From NCBI RefSeq assembly GCF_032191465.1, contig NZ_JAQOUE010000001.1, positions 310,001 to 374,000 on the forward strand: a DNA stretch of 64,000 nt, given 5' to 3'. Below the pieces are notes generated by a model, which did no database searches, was not told the origin of the DNA, and was given only the letters and a program-made list of their open reading frames with translations. The stretch's first letter is position 1, and every line of letters starts with the position of its first letter. The position numbers and the translations under genes are program-made. The stretch is from Candidatus Nitronereus thalassa (GTDB lineage Bacteria > Nitrospirota > Nitrospiria > Nitrospirales > UBA8639). Below are positions 1-8,888 of the stretch, piece after piece.

Positions 1-2413
1 TCTTATTTTTCTCGAGAGAACGAGCAGTCTTCCCTCCTTTCAAACGCTTTATATCGTGAATGAAGATGGAGAGTTTCTTGTCCATCCTAATCCCGAGAAA
101 ACGTTCAGATTCGAATTCGGCCAATCCCATCAGCTAGCCGACCAATTTCCTGAAGTGGCCGGGCAATTTGGCAATTTGAATACCCAGTCCCCTCCACTCG
201 TTTGGGAAAGTAGAGAAGGTTCGCAGGTGCTAGGGATTCATAAGGCTTATTTAGATCCTCCGAATCAACAGCGATTTCTCGGGGTCATGGTTGAGGATTC
301 TTATGAGCATGCTCTCGCTCAGGTCGTGGCGTTACGAAATCAGACTATTGCCGTCGGTCTCGGGCTGTTAATCCTGGCGTTTTTAGCTGCACAGTTCTTC
401 TCGCGGAAAATGACCCGCCCACTCTTTGAAATTGCTCAAGCCGCAATTAACGTTGGAAAAGGAATAGCCGGAATTAGGATTCCCGTGCAGGGAAAGGATG
501 AGATTGGTCAATTGGCACAGTCCTTTAATACGATGGTAGAGCAGATAGAGGATCGTACAAAATTAGCAGACCTCGAATCGGAGATGGCTGTAGCCATCAG
601 TCAGGCAGACCGGATGGGTGTGATGCTGCAGGATTGTACCAACGCTCTAGGGCTGCATCTAAAAGTGGCATATACCGGAATTTGGCTGGTCAATGAGGTG
701 AACCAAAGTCTTGAGTTTCAGGCGAGGGCCGGTTGGGATTCCCAATTGGAAGGAGTACCCCAGGTCAAGGCTTTGGGCCATGAAGAGGCGGAGCGGATTG
801 CGACTGAACGTACTTCTTATTGGACCAACACCATTATTGGAGATCCGGGTATTGTAAATCAACATTGGGCCAAGCAGGACAATTTGGTCGCGTTTGCTGG
901 TTATCCGTTGATGTTAGGGGAGCGGGTGCTTGGAGTCGTGGTCCTATTTGCCCGGCAGTCGTTTTCCGCCGTGACATTGCATGGGTTAGAACGGGTGATG
1001 GACCGATTGACCTTGGGCATCGATCGTTTCCGCCAGGAGGAGTTGTTCAAGACTATCGTGGAATCTTCTCCTAATGGATTGCTGATGGTCAATCCCGATG
1101 GAAAAATTACGGTGTCCAACCACCGGATGGAAACCCTGTTTGGATATTCTCGGACGGAGCTACTCGGACAACCCGTTGAAATGCTTGTGCCTAACCGATT
1201 TCGTGATATCCATCCTGGAGAGCGCACAACATTCTTCGGCAACCCAAAACCACGAGCCATGGGAGCGGGGAGAGATCTTTACGGGCGGCGAAAGGATGGT
1301 TCGGAATGTGCGATTGAAATTGGTTTGAATCCCGTCAGGACCGATCAGGGATTGTTTGTTCTTGCCTCCGTGGTCGATATCACTGAACGTAAACAGGCTG
1401 AGGAGCGCTTTCGGTTAGTATTCGAAGCCTCTCCGAGTGCCATTCTTTTGGTTGACGCCGATGGAATAATGACATTGGTTAATAAGCAGACCGAAGAATT
1501 GTTCGGATATACCAGGGATGAAATGGTCGGTCATTTAGTAGAAATGCTGGTGCCACAACGGTTTCGAACCTTGCATTCTGAGCAGCGCGAGGGTTTTTTC
1601 CGAATGCCGTCTACGCGACAAATGGGAAAAGGGCGCGACCTATTTGGGCTTCGGAAGGACGGGTCAGAATTTCCCACGGAAATTGGACTGAATCCGGTCA
1701 CCATGGACCAAGGCACTTTTGTCCTTGTGTCCATCGTGGATATTACCGAACGTGTACAGGCTGGTAAACGTCTCCTTGATTCCCTGCAAGAAAAGGAAGT
1801 CCTGCTAAAGGAAGTCCACCATCGCGTGAAAAATAATCTTGCGGTCATTGGGAGCCTGTTTTATTTGCAATCGACAACCACTCAGAGCCAAGAAGTCCGA
1901 CGAATATTACAAGACTGTCAGGACCGGGTTCGATCAATGGCTTTGGTACATGAGCGGCTCTATGGGTCGGATGACTTGGCGAGCGTGAATTTTGCGGAGT
2001 ATGCAGAAGAATTGGCTATGCATCTCTTCCGAAATTATTCTTTGGATCCAGATGCGATTCAACTCAAGCTCGACCTAGAAAATATTTCCCTGGATATTGA
2101 TCAAGCTATCCCGTGTGGTTTGATTTTGACAGAACTCATCTCGAATGCACTTAAACATGCCTTTCCCAAGGGGAGGTCGGGAGTTATTCAGATAACCTTG
2201 AAACGAATCGCGGAAAACAGAATAGTGTTGCGGGTAGTCGATGATGGGGTCGGGTTACCCGATGAACCCACCTTGACGACCAGCCGCTCGCTGGGAATGC
2301 GTTTGGTGAATTCACTGGCGACGCAACTGGATGCTGTGTTGCAATTCCTTCATGGTAATCCCGGAACAAAAGCACAGTTAGAAGTGGAGGTGTCCAATGG
2401 TTCGAAACTCTGA
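1..2413 (+). CDS. Membrane sensor histidine kinase (HAMP-GAF-PAS-PAS-HisKA_2), 5' end cut by window
   Basis: A GTG at 56 could serve as a start, but the frame stays open to the window edge. The residues upstream and downstream of it (..LYIVNEDGEFLVHP..) read like the membrane-distal part of a Cache-type extracellular sensor, so the gene almost certainly begins outside. Counting from the GTG: sensor to about 90, one membrane helix about 95-115, HAMP 116-170, GAF-like 175-325, two PAS domains 330-450 and 455-570, then a HisKA_2/HWE-like dimerisation box with phospho-acceptor His in EVHHRVKNNL (about 588). A HATPase domain follows with N-box ELISNALKHAF and G1 box DDGVGLPDE. Input ligand unknown. 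It overlaps the next kinase gene by 17 nt, so the two are probably translated together. Confidence 0.9.
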   Translation, partial: LIFLERTSSLPSFQTLYIVNEDGEFLVHPNPEKTFRFEFGQSHQLADQFPEVAGQFGNLNTQSPPLVWESREGSQVLGIHKAYLDPPNQQRFLGVMVEDSYEHALAQVVALRNQTIAVGLGLLILAFLAAQFFSRKMTRPLFEIAQAAINVGKGIAGIRIPVQGKDEIGQLAQSFNTMVEQIEDRTKLADLESEMAVAISQADRMGVMLQDCTNALGLHLKVAYTGIWLVNEVNQSLEFQARAGWDSQLEGVPQVKALGHEEAERIATERTSYWTNTIIGDPGIVNQHWAKQDNLVAFAGYPLMLGERVLGVVVLFARQSFSAVTLHGLERVMDRLTLGIDRFRQEELFKTIVESSPNGLLMVNPDGKITVSNHRMETLFGYSRTELLGQPVEMLVPNRFRDIHPGERTTFFGNPKPRAMGAGRDLYGRRKDGSECAIEIGLNPVRTDQGLFVLASVVDITERKQAEERFRLVFEASPSAILLVDADGIMTLVNKQTEELFGYTRDEMVGHLVEMLVPQRFRTLHSEQREGFFRMPSTRQMGKGRDLFGLRKDGSEFPTEIGLNPVTMDQGTFVLVSIVDITERVQAGKRLLDSLQEKEVLLKEVHHRVKNNLAVIGSLFYLQSTTTQSQEVRRILQDCQDRVRSMALVHERLYGSDDLASVNFAEYAEELAMHLFRNYSLDPDAIQLKLDLENISLDIDQAIPCGLILTELISNALKHAFPKGRSGVIQITLKRIAENRIVLRVVDDGVGLPDEPTLTTSRSLGMRLVNSLATQLDAVLQFLHGNPGTKAQLEVEVSNGSKL

Positions 2414-4355
2414 AGCCTTGAAAGATCTGCGAGTGTTGGTGGTGGAAGACGAGATTCTCATAGCGGAGGAACTCCGAGAACGGTTGACACAAAATGGGCT
2501 GCGTATCGTGGATGTGGTTGACTCCGGTGAACGAGCCATTCAAGTGGTAGAACAGGATCATCCCGAATTGGTCTTGATGGATATTCGGTTGAAAGGTCGT
2601 CTGGATGGAATTCAAACCGCCGAGGCGATTCGCCCAACCATGCGTGGGCCAGTCATCTTTTTGACGGCGCATTCCGATCAGGACACGCTGCAACGTGCCA
2701 AAGGAACCGAACCCTTTGGATTCGTCGTGAAGCCGTTTAACGAGCGTGAACTCGTAGTCGCTATTGAAATGTCGCTTCACCGCTATGGCTTGGAAAAACG
2801 TCTTAAGGAAAGCGAACAGCGCTATGCCGCCACGCTGGCCAGTATTGGAGATGGCGTCATTGCGACCGATCCGGAAGGGCGGGTGACATTTATGAATCAT
2901 GTCGCTGAAGCTCTCACACAATGGCGGTTTGCCGATGCCCGTGGACGTACCATTGATGAAGTCTTCCCCCTTCTCGTAGAGAATTCCCAAGAAAAATTCG
3001 AAAATCCTGCGCTCAGGGCCATGCGGCTGAATCAAAAGGTGACATTGAATGAGCCAGTTGAAATGATTATGCGAAACCAGGAACTGATACCCATCGATGA
3101 TTCCGCGGCCCCGATCATTGATGAAAAGGGGAAACTCCTTGGAGCCGTGGTAGCCTTTCGGGATATTCGCCAGCACCGGCTCGCCCAAGATGCCCTCAGA
3201 AAGGCAGAGGATCAGTTGCGACAAGCGCAAAAGCTTGAAGCCATTGGGCAATTGGCGGGAGGCGTCGCTCACGACTTCAATAACTTGATTACCGTCATCA
3301 ACGGATTTGCCGACCTTCTCCTTTCCAGAGATAGCTTAGATGGGCGGTCGCGGACGTTGGTCAAGGAAATTCGGAAATCAGGAGATCGTGCCTCGAGCCT
3401 AACCCGTCAATTATTGGCATTCAGTTGCAAGCAAGTTCTTCATCCCGTCACGCTTCAACTTGACGAATTAATCACCAATATTTCCCGCATGGTGGAACGG
3501 CTCATTGGTGAGGATATGATTTTGACGATCACTTCCGGTCCCGATCTGTGGGCTATTTGGGCGGACCCAGGTCAAATAGAACAAGTGATCCTTAACCTTA
3601 CGGCTAACGCACGGGATGCCATGCCGAATGGAGGACAAATCATCGTGGAGACCTCAAATATCGAGGTTATGGAAGAAGTCGATGAGGCTGGGCTGGAAAT
3701 TCCAGCTGGCCCTTATGTGCGCCTATCGGTATGTGACACCGGCACCGGCATTGATCAAGAAACACAGGAACATATCTTTGAACCCTTTACGACAACCAAA
3801 CAACCAGGGGAGGGGACGGGGCTTGGACTTGCTTCGGTGTATGGAATTGTTAAGCAATCTGGCGGGTTCATATCCTTTTCCACCGAAATCGGGAAGGGGA
3901 CAACGTTTACATTGTACTTTCCTGCCATGCCATCGGTTGTTCCCAAAAAAAGAGGAGAGAGCCTTGATGATGAAATGTCTTTGTCCGGGACCGAAACAAT
4001 ATTAGTGGTGGAAGATGACGATTCGGTGCGGTCGCTTATTGTTTCAGGGTTATGCCTGCATGGGTACACGGTGTTCGATGCCAAGAATGGGGAAGAGGCG
4101 GTACGGCTTTTCACAGAACATGCTGATAACATTCAAATGGTCGTGACGGATGTGGTAATGCCAGTCATGAGCGGCCGTGAGGTTGCCGAACGGGTGCATC
4201 TGATAAACCCTAAGGTTCGTTGGTTGTATATATCAGGATACACCGATGATAAAATCTTGCGGCATGGCGTGCTAAAAGGCGAAGCAGCACTGCTGCAAAA
4301 ACCGTTTACGCTAGAGATGCTTGCTAAAAAAGTTCGCGAAATCCTGAATCAGTGA
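2397..4355 (+). CDS. Hybrid histidine kinase, REC-PAS-HisKA-HATPase-REC
   Basis: Soluble 652-residue protein with no membrane segment. An N-terminal receiver domain (about 10-125; LVVEDE acidic pocket, phospho-Asp in LVLMDIRLKG) is followed by PAS (about 140-265). HisKA has its His in GGVAHDFNNL (about 287). The HATPase domain shows the N-box NLTANARDAMPNGG and the G boxes DTGTGID and GEGTGLGL. A second receiver lies at about 535-650 (LVVEDDDSVRS, phospho-Asp in VVTDVVMPVMSG). The N-terminal receiver is a plausible acceptor for phosphate from the membrane kinase encoded just upstream (17 nt overlap); this is inference. No DNA-binding output is encoded next door, so the final regulator must lie elsewhere. 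Confidence 0.92.
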   Translation: MVRNSEALKDLRVLVVEDEILIAEELRERLTQNGLRIVDVVDSGERAIQVVEQDHPELVLMDIRLKGRLDGIQTAEAIRPTMRGPVIFLTAHSDQDTLQRAKGTEPFGFVVKPFNERELVVAIEMSLHRYGLEKRLKESEQRYAATLASIGDGVIATDPEGRVTFMNHVAEALTQWRFADARGRTIDEVFPLLVENSQEKFENPALRAMRLNQKVTLNEPVEMIMRNQELIPIDDSAAPIIDEKGKLLGAVVAFRDIRQHRLAQDALRKAEDQLRQAQKLEAIGQLAGGVAHDFNNLITVINGFADLLLSRDSLDGRSRTLVKEIRKSGDRASSLTRQLLAFSCKQVLHPVTLQLDELITNISRMVERLIGEDMILTITSGPDLWAIWADPGQIEQVILNLTANARDAMPNGGQIIVETSNIEVMEEVDEAGLEIPAGPYVRLSVCDTGTGIDQETQEHIFEPFTTTKQPGEGTGLGLASVYGIVKQSGGFISFSTEIGKGTTFTLYFPAMPSVVPKKRGESLDDEMSLSGTETILVVEDDDSVRSLIVSGLCLHGYTVFDAKNGEEAVRLFTEHADNIQMVVTDVVMPVMSGREVAERVHLINPKVRWLYISGYTDDKILRHGVLKGEAALLQKPFTLEMLAKKVREILNQ

Positions 4356-4463
4356 GTGGGGGGAAATATCGAAACTTGAGCTTCCCGGATGGAGTGAAAA
4401 ATAAGAAAAGAGAAAATCCAGAGAAATGTGTTCCCTATTTGGTAATCATAACATCGTTAAAAG

Positions 4464-5780
4464 TTAGTTCTCCTCCTTTACCAATTTCAAAAACCGATTA
4501 ATCTGCCGATCCGCCTCTTTGGCCTCTTCCATAATATCCGTCTCAGGAAACGCCAACACGCGACTAAAATACCGCTGCAGAATGTGAGACACCATCGGAT
4601 ACACCGGCGTACGTGGCCGAGGTCGCGCGGTTTGAAATACTGGAAATAAATCCTCGTACTGAGGATTCGCCTGAAGTATCTCTGGATCGGAATACAACGA
4701 AATCCGCGAAGGCGCCAACGACGCATGAAGCGCAAAATACTTTTGCATCTTCACACTCGTCATAAATTCGATAAACGTCCAGGCTTCATCAGGGTGTTGC
4801 GAGTAAGCACTAATGCCATATAACCATCCTCCTAACGCTGATACGCTCCTGCCATTTTGAAAATGCGGGAGCACCGTCACGCTAACGTTGCCGACAATCT
4901 TTGAGTGACGTGGATCACTCGCTAATCCCCAGGCATACGGCCAGTTGCGATGAAACACTGCTTTCCCCTGAACAAATACCGCCAGAGATTCAGGCTCTTG
5001 ATAGGTGAGTACCGCAGGTGTTGCAAGCTGTTGAATAATCTGTTCTCGCACAAACTGTACCGCTTTGGTGGTTTCCGTTGAGGCCAAATTAGAGCGAGTA
5101 CTATCTTTAGATAGAAAAGAACTATTGTGACTGCCCACAAACTCCAACATGTCACACACTAATCCTTCATATTGTTTGAACTGCCCGCTATAACCTCGCA
5201 ATGCCGGTTGCCTCGCCCGCTCACCGTCCAAAATTGTCTTTGCCTGTCGCACCAACTCCTCCCACGTGACGGGTGGCGAAAACCCATACTTTGCCAACAG
5301 GTCCTTTCGATAGTAGAGCATTCCGCTATCAATCCGAGAAGGTACGCCATAGACATGTCCTTGATACGTTCCCGCTTCAATGGTGGCGTTCAAGAAGTGG
5401 CTGCGTTCTGGGGAAGTGAAATACTCATCCAAACGCAAAGCCCAACCCGCCGCCGCAAACTCCGATGGCCAAATCACATCCATGAAAAACAAATCCATGG
5501 ACCGATCTCGATTCTTCAGCTTTTGCGTCAGCAAGTCGTGATACGCAGTAGAAGAATGCGGAGCAATCTCCCGTTCAATTTTTATATTCGGATGAGCTTG
5601 TTCAAACCGCGCAATGGCTTCATCCCAAACCTTAGGGTTGTCGGCCTTCATCGTGACGAAATGAAGAATAACCGCATCGGTATTCGTAACTTGGGCAAAG
5701 CTAGTGCATACGAACCAAAAAATGACATGGCATGTCAGAAATAGTGAGGAAAGAAACCTTCTTACGGTATTCTGTTTCAT
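4464..5780 (-). CDS. Extracellular solute-binding protein, family 1 (sugar ABC type)
   Basis: About 438 residues. I start at the ATG at 5780, giving MKQNTVRRFLSSLFL, a basic n-region and hydrophobic signal peptide ending near SFA|Q; an in-frame GTG at 5840 would add 20 residues with no signal-like character. The mature protein has the usual family-1 marks: HPNIKIEREIAP near the N-terminus, DLFFMDVIWPSEFAAAGW, GVPSRIDSGMLYYRKDLL, and GGWLYGISAYSQHPDEAW with a C-terminal helical lobe. Such proteins deliver oligosaccharides or polyols to ABC permeases. No permease or ATPase gene is adjacent, so its partner is elsewhere or it acts as a sensor-type binding protein, for example for the neighbouring kinases (inference). 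The gene is convergent with the kinase pair. Confidence 0.85.
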   Translation of the reverse strand: MKQNTVRRFLSSLFLTCHVIFWFVCTSFAQVTNTDAVILHFVTMKADNPKVWDEAIARFEQAHPNIKIEREIAPHSSTAYHDLLTQKLKNRDRSMDLFFMDVIWPSEFAAAGWALRLDEYFTSPERSHFLNATIEAGTYQGHVYGVPSRIDSGMLYYRKDLLAKYGFSPPVTWEELVRQAKTILDGERARQPALRGYSGQFKQYEGLVCDMLEFVGSHNSSFLSKDSTRSNLASTETTKAVQFVREQIIQQLATPAVLTYQEPESLAVFVQGKAVFHRNWPYAWGLASDPRHSKIVGNVSVTVLPHFQNGRSVSALGGWLYGISAYSQHPDEAWTFIEFMTSVKMQKYFALHASLAPSRISLYSDPEILQANPQYEDLFPVFQTARPRPRTPVYPMVSHILQRYFSRVLAFPETDIMEEAKEADRQINRFLKLVKEEN

Positions 5781-6162
5781 GGAAAGAGTCGCGTTATAAA
5801 AGTTTTCATTAAGTCTTGTGGTCGTGTACCACAGGCCCACCCTGGGAGCAACAAGTTATATTAACTGTCCCCCTCTTTTGTGAGGATATCTGCCTGTTCA
5901 AGGCCACTCAGGCGAAGTTAGGGGTTTATACGTAGCACTATAAGATCTTAGAAAAAGACGGACACTGCGTGGTAAGACCACAAAGGCTTTCTTGGACAAT
6001 AGGGTACGCTGTTTTATTGTGTCGCAATTTCAAACGGCTTATACTGCAGAACCCCTCATGTGGGAGCTTATACAGAACCAGATAATCTATAGTTAGGCGA
6101 AAAAAGTAGATAAAGCAATATTCTGGAAGTACATTTGCACACTCGACACACAAAGCAAACTA
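5781..6162. other. Intergenic region, no gene supported
   Basis: 382 bases between the solute-binding protein start and the pseudogene. It holds short symmetric elements: a perfect 10-base palindrome TAAGATCTTA at 5941-5950 and a GTGGT-AAG-ACCAC hairpin at 5969-5981. A 71-codon minus-strand frame crosses most of it, but it has no recognisable domain or good ribosome site. Promoters for the genes on either side presumably lie here. Confidence 0.5.
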
Positions 6163-6697
6163 ATGCCGACGGTAGATGATCGACTAAAACACGTAACGCT
6201 AAAGATTGAACGCGCTAAGGAACACGCCGCTGAACTCAATCGGCAGATAAACGAATTCTTTGGCGCTAGCCCTTATAAAGTTGCCACTAAAGTCGATCCA
6301 GATACAAAAAAAAATAATTTACTACGTATCAAGTGTCGAAACTATTCCTGAAGCCATACCCCTAGTTGCCGGGGATGCAATTCAAAACTTAATGAGTGCA
6401 CTAGATCATCTTGCATATCAGCTTGTTTGTAGTGATACGGGGGACAATCCACCTAATCCAAATTGGATCTATTTTCCGATTTCGGATGATGCCTCTAAAT
6501 ATCGTCAGAAGAAATCAGGAAAAATTGCAGGTGCAGCCCAAGCTACGTTTGACGCTATAGACGGCCTGAAACCATATAAAGGTGGAAACGACCTCATTTG
6601 GAAACTTTATAGATTGAATAATATTGAGAAGCACCGGTTGCTACTGAATAAAGAGCAATTCGAACTTTTGAGAAGAAGGCGGGAAGGTTTTGGTTAA
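6163..6697 (+). pseudogene. Frameshifted hypothetical gene (poly-A frameshift)
   Basis: The first frame (6163-6351) reads MPTVDDRLKHVTLKIERAKE... up to KVDPDTKK and then runs out of sense. A second frame, +1, continues immediately with IIYYVSSVETIPEAIPLVAG, QNLMSALDHLAYQLV and onward to 6697. Joining them gives one coherent protein of about 178 residues of a hypothetical family I know only by its pattern (ERAKEH...YKVAT...GD.IQNL.SALDHLAYQL). The switch falls in a run of nine A at 6306-6314; one A fewer would restore a single frame. The C-terminus also ends abruptly in RRRREGFG soon after NNIEKHRLLL, suggesting additional 3' loss. Could be a true pseudogene, a sequencing error, or slippage. 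Confidence 0.7.
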
Positions 6698-6778
6698 GTG
6701 CTCCTTCTTCTTCCCGATCCACAATTTGAAGCCTGGGCCTTTTCTTCCTCGGAATTTTTTTACCCGGTAATGGGTTTG

Positions 6779-7429
6779 CTATGGCGAGTGATGCCATGTC
6801 GGTTTGATTTTCGCGAAGGCCAACACGAACCCTGTCGTAAGTATGGCCCCGGCTAGGGCACAGGCCATGTCTTTCTGCGCGTCCCATTCATCACCCTGCA
6901 TGCCGAGGTAGGCCGAACCTAATTCAGGGCTCACCATTTCGGCCACAATCGATTCCAGTACTTCGAACAATCCGCTCTTTGCGAGTATGACACACACCGC
7001 CAGGCCGTAAGCCCAGGGGCCTTGCACTCCCCCAAAACGAACGAGCAGTTCACGAATTGGCAAGACGAGAAGAAGCCCGTAGGAAAAGTGCGCGATGCGG
7101 TCGAAGGGGTTACGGCTGAGATGAAACACATCTTGCAACCAGAATCCTGCTGGCACTTGGGCATAGGTGTAATGTGCGCCGATGGCATGAAGGGTCATAA
7201 ACAGGGCCAGGAGTACATAGGATAGGTTGGAAAAATTAAACCGGCGGTAACTCACGACTAGCCCAACGACCAGGGCGATGGCTAGAATATTTTCCAGCAT
7301 CCAATCTTTCCGGTCGACCGGGTCAATGGCTGTCACGATCCAGCACAACAGGTACCAGGCCAGCAGCATATGCGGAAGGCGTGATCTGGTCCTCAACTTG
7401 TTGTTGTGAGAGGCGCCGATGGCTGCCAT
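6779..7429 (-). CDS. YjdF/DUF2238 family membrane protein (copy 2)
   Basis: 216 residues with about six hydrophobic helices. Family signatures are clear: LHAIGAHYTYAQVP, NPFDRIAHFSYGLL, FEVLES and YLGMQGDEWDAQKDM. The biochemical role of DUF2238/YjdF proteins is not established; they are inner-membrane proteins. It starts one base after the stop of its paralogue (TGA-T-ATG), so the two are almost certainly cotranscribed. Its 3' end is convergent with the frameshifted gene upstream. Confidence 0.88.
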   Translation of the reverse strand: MAAIGASHNNKLRTRSRLPHMLLAWYLLCWIVTAIDPVDRKDWMLENILAIALVVGLVVSYRRFNFSNLSYVLLALFMTLHAIGAHYTYAQVPAGFWLQDVFHLSRNPFDRIAHFSYGLLLVLPIRELLVRFGGVQGPWAYGLAVCVILAKSGLFEVLESIVAEMVSPELGSAYLGMQGDEWDAQKDMACALAGAILTTGFVLAFAKIKPTWHHSP

Positions 7430-7430
7430 A

Positions 7431-8114
7431 TCAGAAGGGATGTTGTGCCGTGGTATCGGCCGGCAGGGTTGGGCGGGACGATAATTTACGGAAGAAGCGA
7501 CTTCCGAGGAGGAGCATCATGCAGAGTAATGAACCGTAAAGGGCGGCTTCCATGTCGTGTTGTGCATCCCAGATATCTCCCTGAGACCCAAGGTAGGTGA
7601 TGCCGAGTTCCGGATGTAAGGCTTGGGTCGCCCAGGCTTCGATGATTTCCCACAAGGCGCTCAATCCTAGGACCGTGATCACCGGCAGATAGTACACCAC
7701 CCAACCGCGCACATGAGCGACAAATCGAAACGCCTCTTCGATAGGATAGGCCAGGAGAAACCCAAAGCTAAAGTGCACGATGCGATCAAAGTGATTGCGC
7801 CCGAGATCCAAACCCTGATCTAGCCAGGACCCCAGCGGAACCTGTGCGTAGGTGTAGTGCGCGCCGATTGAATGGAGGGTCAGAAAGAGGGCAATCAAGA
7901 CATACGAGGCCACCGAAAGCGGCAGCATCCGGCGTGTGGCAATGAGGCTTCCTACGAGGAGTGTAGGGAGAATGCTAGAGTATAGCCAAAATTCCGGATC
8001 TGCCGGCATGTATGCGGTCCACACCGAGAGCAGGACGTACCAAACGAGCAGACCCTTCAACAATAATGTGTTATTACCCATGACAGAGCTTTCAATAATT
8101 CCGGATGATCCCAA
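7431..8114 (-). CDS. YjdF/DUF2238 family membrane protein (copy 1)
   Basis: 227 residues from the first possible start; an ATG 11 codons in (at 8081, MGNNTLLLKGLLVWYV) would place the first membrane helix right at the N-terminus and may be the true start. It carries the same motifs as its downstream neighbour: LHSIGAHYTYAQVP, NHFDRIVHFSFGFLL, WEIIEAW and YLGSQGDIWDAQHDM. The two genes form a tandem duplication that has diverged considerably, suggesting related but not identical roles. Function of the family is unknown. Confidence 0.87.
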   Translation of the reverse strand: MGSSGIIESSVMGNNTLLLKGLLVWYVLLSVWTAYMPADPEFWLYSSILPTLLVGSLIATRRMLPLSVASYVLIALFLTLHSIGAHYTYAQVPLGSWLDQGLDLGRNHFDRIVHFSFGFLLAYPIEEAFRFVAHVRGWVVYYLPVITVLGLSALWEIIEAWATQALHPELGITYLGSQGDIWDAQHDMEAALYGSLLCMMLLLGSRFFRKLSSRPTLPADTTAQHPF

Positions 8115-8276
8115 ATACTGTACAAGGCAGCTTGTCGTGGCGCAAGACTCAGGATGGTGGGGATAGCTTAGAATTAGGCCCGCAGGGTTCTGCTAATTTT
8201 ACGGGTGAACGATGGGTTTTTGTGTTAGATCGTTTTTTCATGTGCTTTGTATGAGCCCATATTGTAGATGAAATGG

Positions 8277-8696
8277 TTACATTTCATTGTCCTGATCGCG
8301 GATGAGGGTACAGACTATTCGACGCTCGGTGCGGGGGCCGTCGAATTCACAGAGGAAGATGTTCTGCCAGCGGGACAATCCTAATTGCCCATCGATAACC
8401 GGAATGGTTTCTGATGGACCCACCAGCCCAGCTTTAAGGTGCGCATCTCCATTGCCATCTTGTGCATCGTGGAGCCACACGCCTTTGGGAATAAGGTTCC
8501 GCAAAAAGTTGACAACATCCTGTTGCACGCTGTCATCCCAATTTTCTTGAATCATGATTGCTGCCGTTGCACCCTGAACGTAGACTTGGGCGATCCCATT
8601 CTGTATGTGGCTATGTTCGACCATCGAACGAACGGCTGTGGTGATATCAATGAGTTCTTCACGTTGTGTCGTTTTTACGGTAATGGTTTCGCGCAT
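8277..8696 (-). CDS. YjbQ/UPF0047 family protein
   Basis: 139 residues, the usual length for UPF0047. Matching segments: HSHIQNGIAQVYVQGATAAI, HDAQDGNGDAHLKAGLVGPS, and LSRWQNIFLCEFDGPRTERR. YjbQ of E. coli has been assigned a weak thiamine-phosphate synthase activity, and the true role is unsettled. The His-Thr-Thr motif common in the family appears here as GAT, and the following INE is IQE, so this belongs to the variant subgroup with a GxT-type motif. A true thiE lies 19 kb away, which argues against a main role in thiamine synthesis. Confidence 0.85.
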   Translation of the reverse strand: MRETITVKTTQREELIDITTAVRSMVEHSHIQNGIAQVYVQGATAAIMIQENWDDSVQQDVVNFLRNLIPKGVWLHDAQDGNGDAHLKAGLVGPSETIPVIDGQLGLSRWQNIFLCEFDGPRTERRIVCTLIRDQDNEM

Positions 8697-8738
8697 GAAT
8701 CCAGCATAGCGTATCGTTCAATGGCAGGGAAACCCCGG

Positions 8739-8753
8739 ACCCTTAAAAAGGGT
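8739..8753. other. Short hairpin between divergent genes
   Basis: ACCCTT-AAA-AAGGGT, a perfect 6-bp inverted repeat in the gap between the YjbQ-family gene (minus) and the cyclotransferase gene (plus). It has no T-run, so it is not a typical terminator; it could be an operator or chance. Confidence 0.3.
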
Positions 8754-8888
8754 TGAGTCTTTATGGACGGGAGGGTTCGTATTGGTGTTGCGGGTTCAAC
8801 CGAATGATCTCTGAGTGGGATTGTCTATAGGATCATGCTATTCTACGAAGAGAGTTTTTGGGATTGGTTGTCGGTATTGGTCGTAATT

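Noticed and set aside
2184-3272. Long 362-codon minus-strand open frame opposite the kinase genes
   Set aside because: It is antisense to well-formed kinase domains and its translation has no domain pattern; it reflects codon bias of the sense genes.
5938-6153. 71-codon minus-strand frame in the gap beside the pseudogene
   Set aside because: No family resemblance, odd Cys/Tyr-rich composition and no ribosome site.
8780-8800. GGTTCAACC resembling a tRNA T-loop
   Set aside because: No anticodon arm, acceptor stem or D-loop can be drawn around it.
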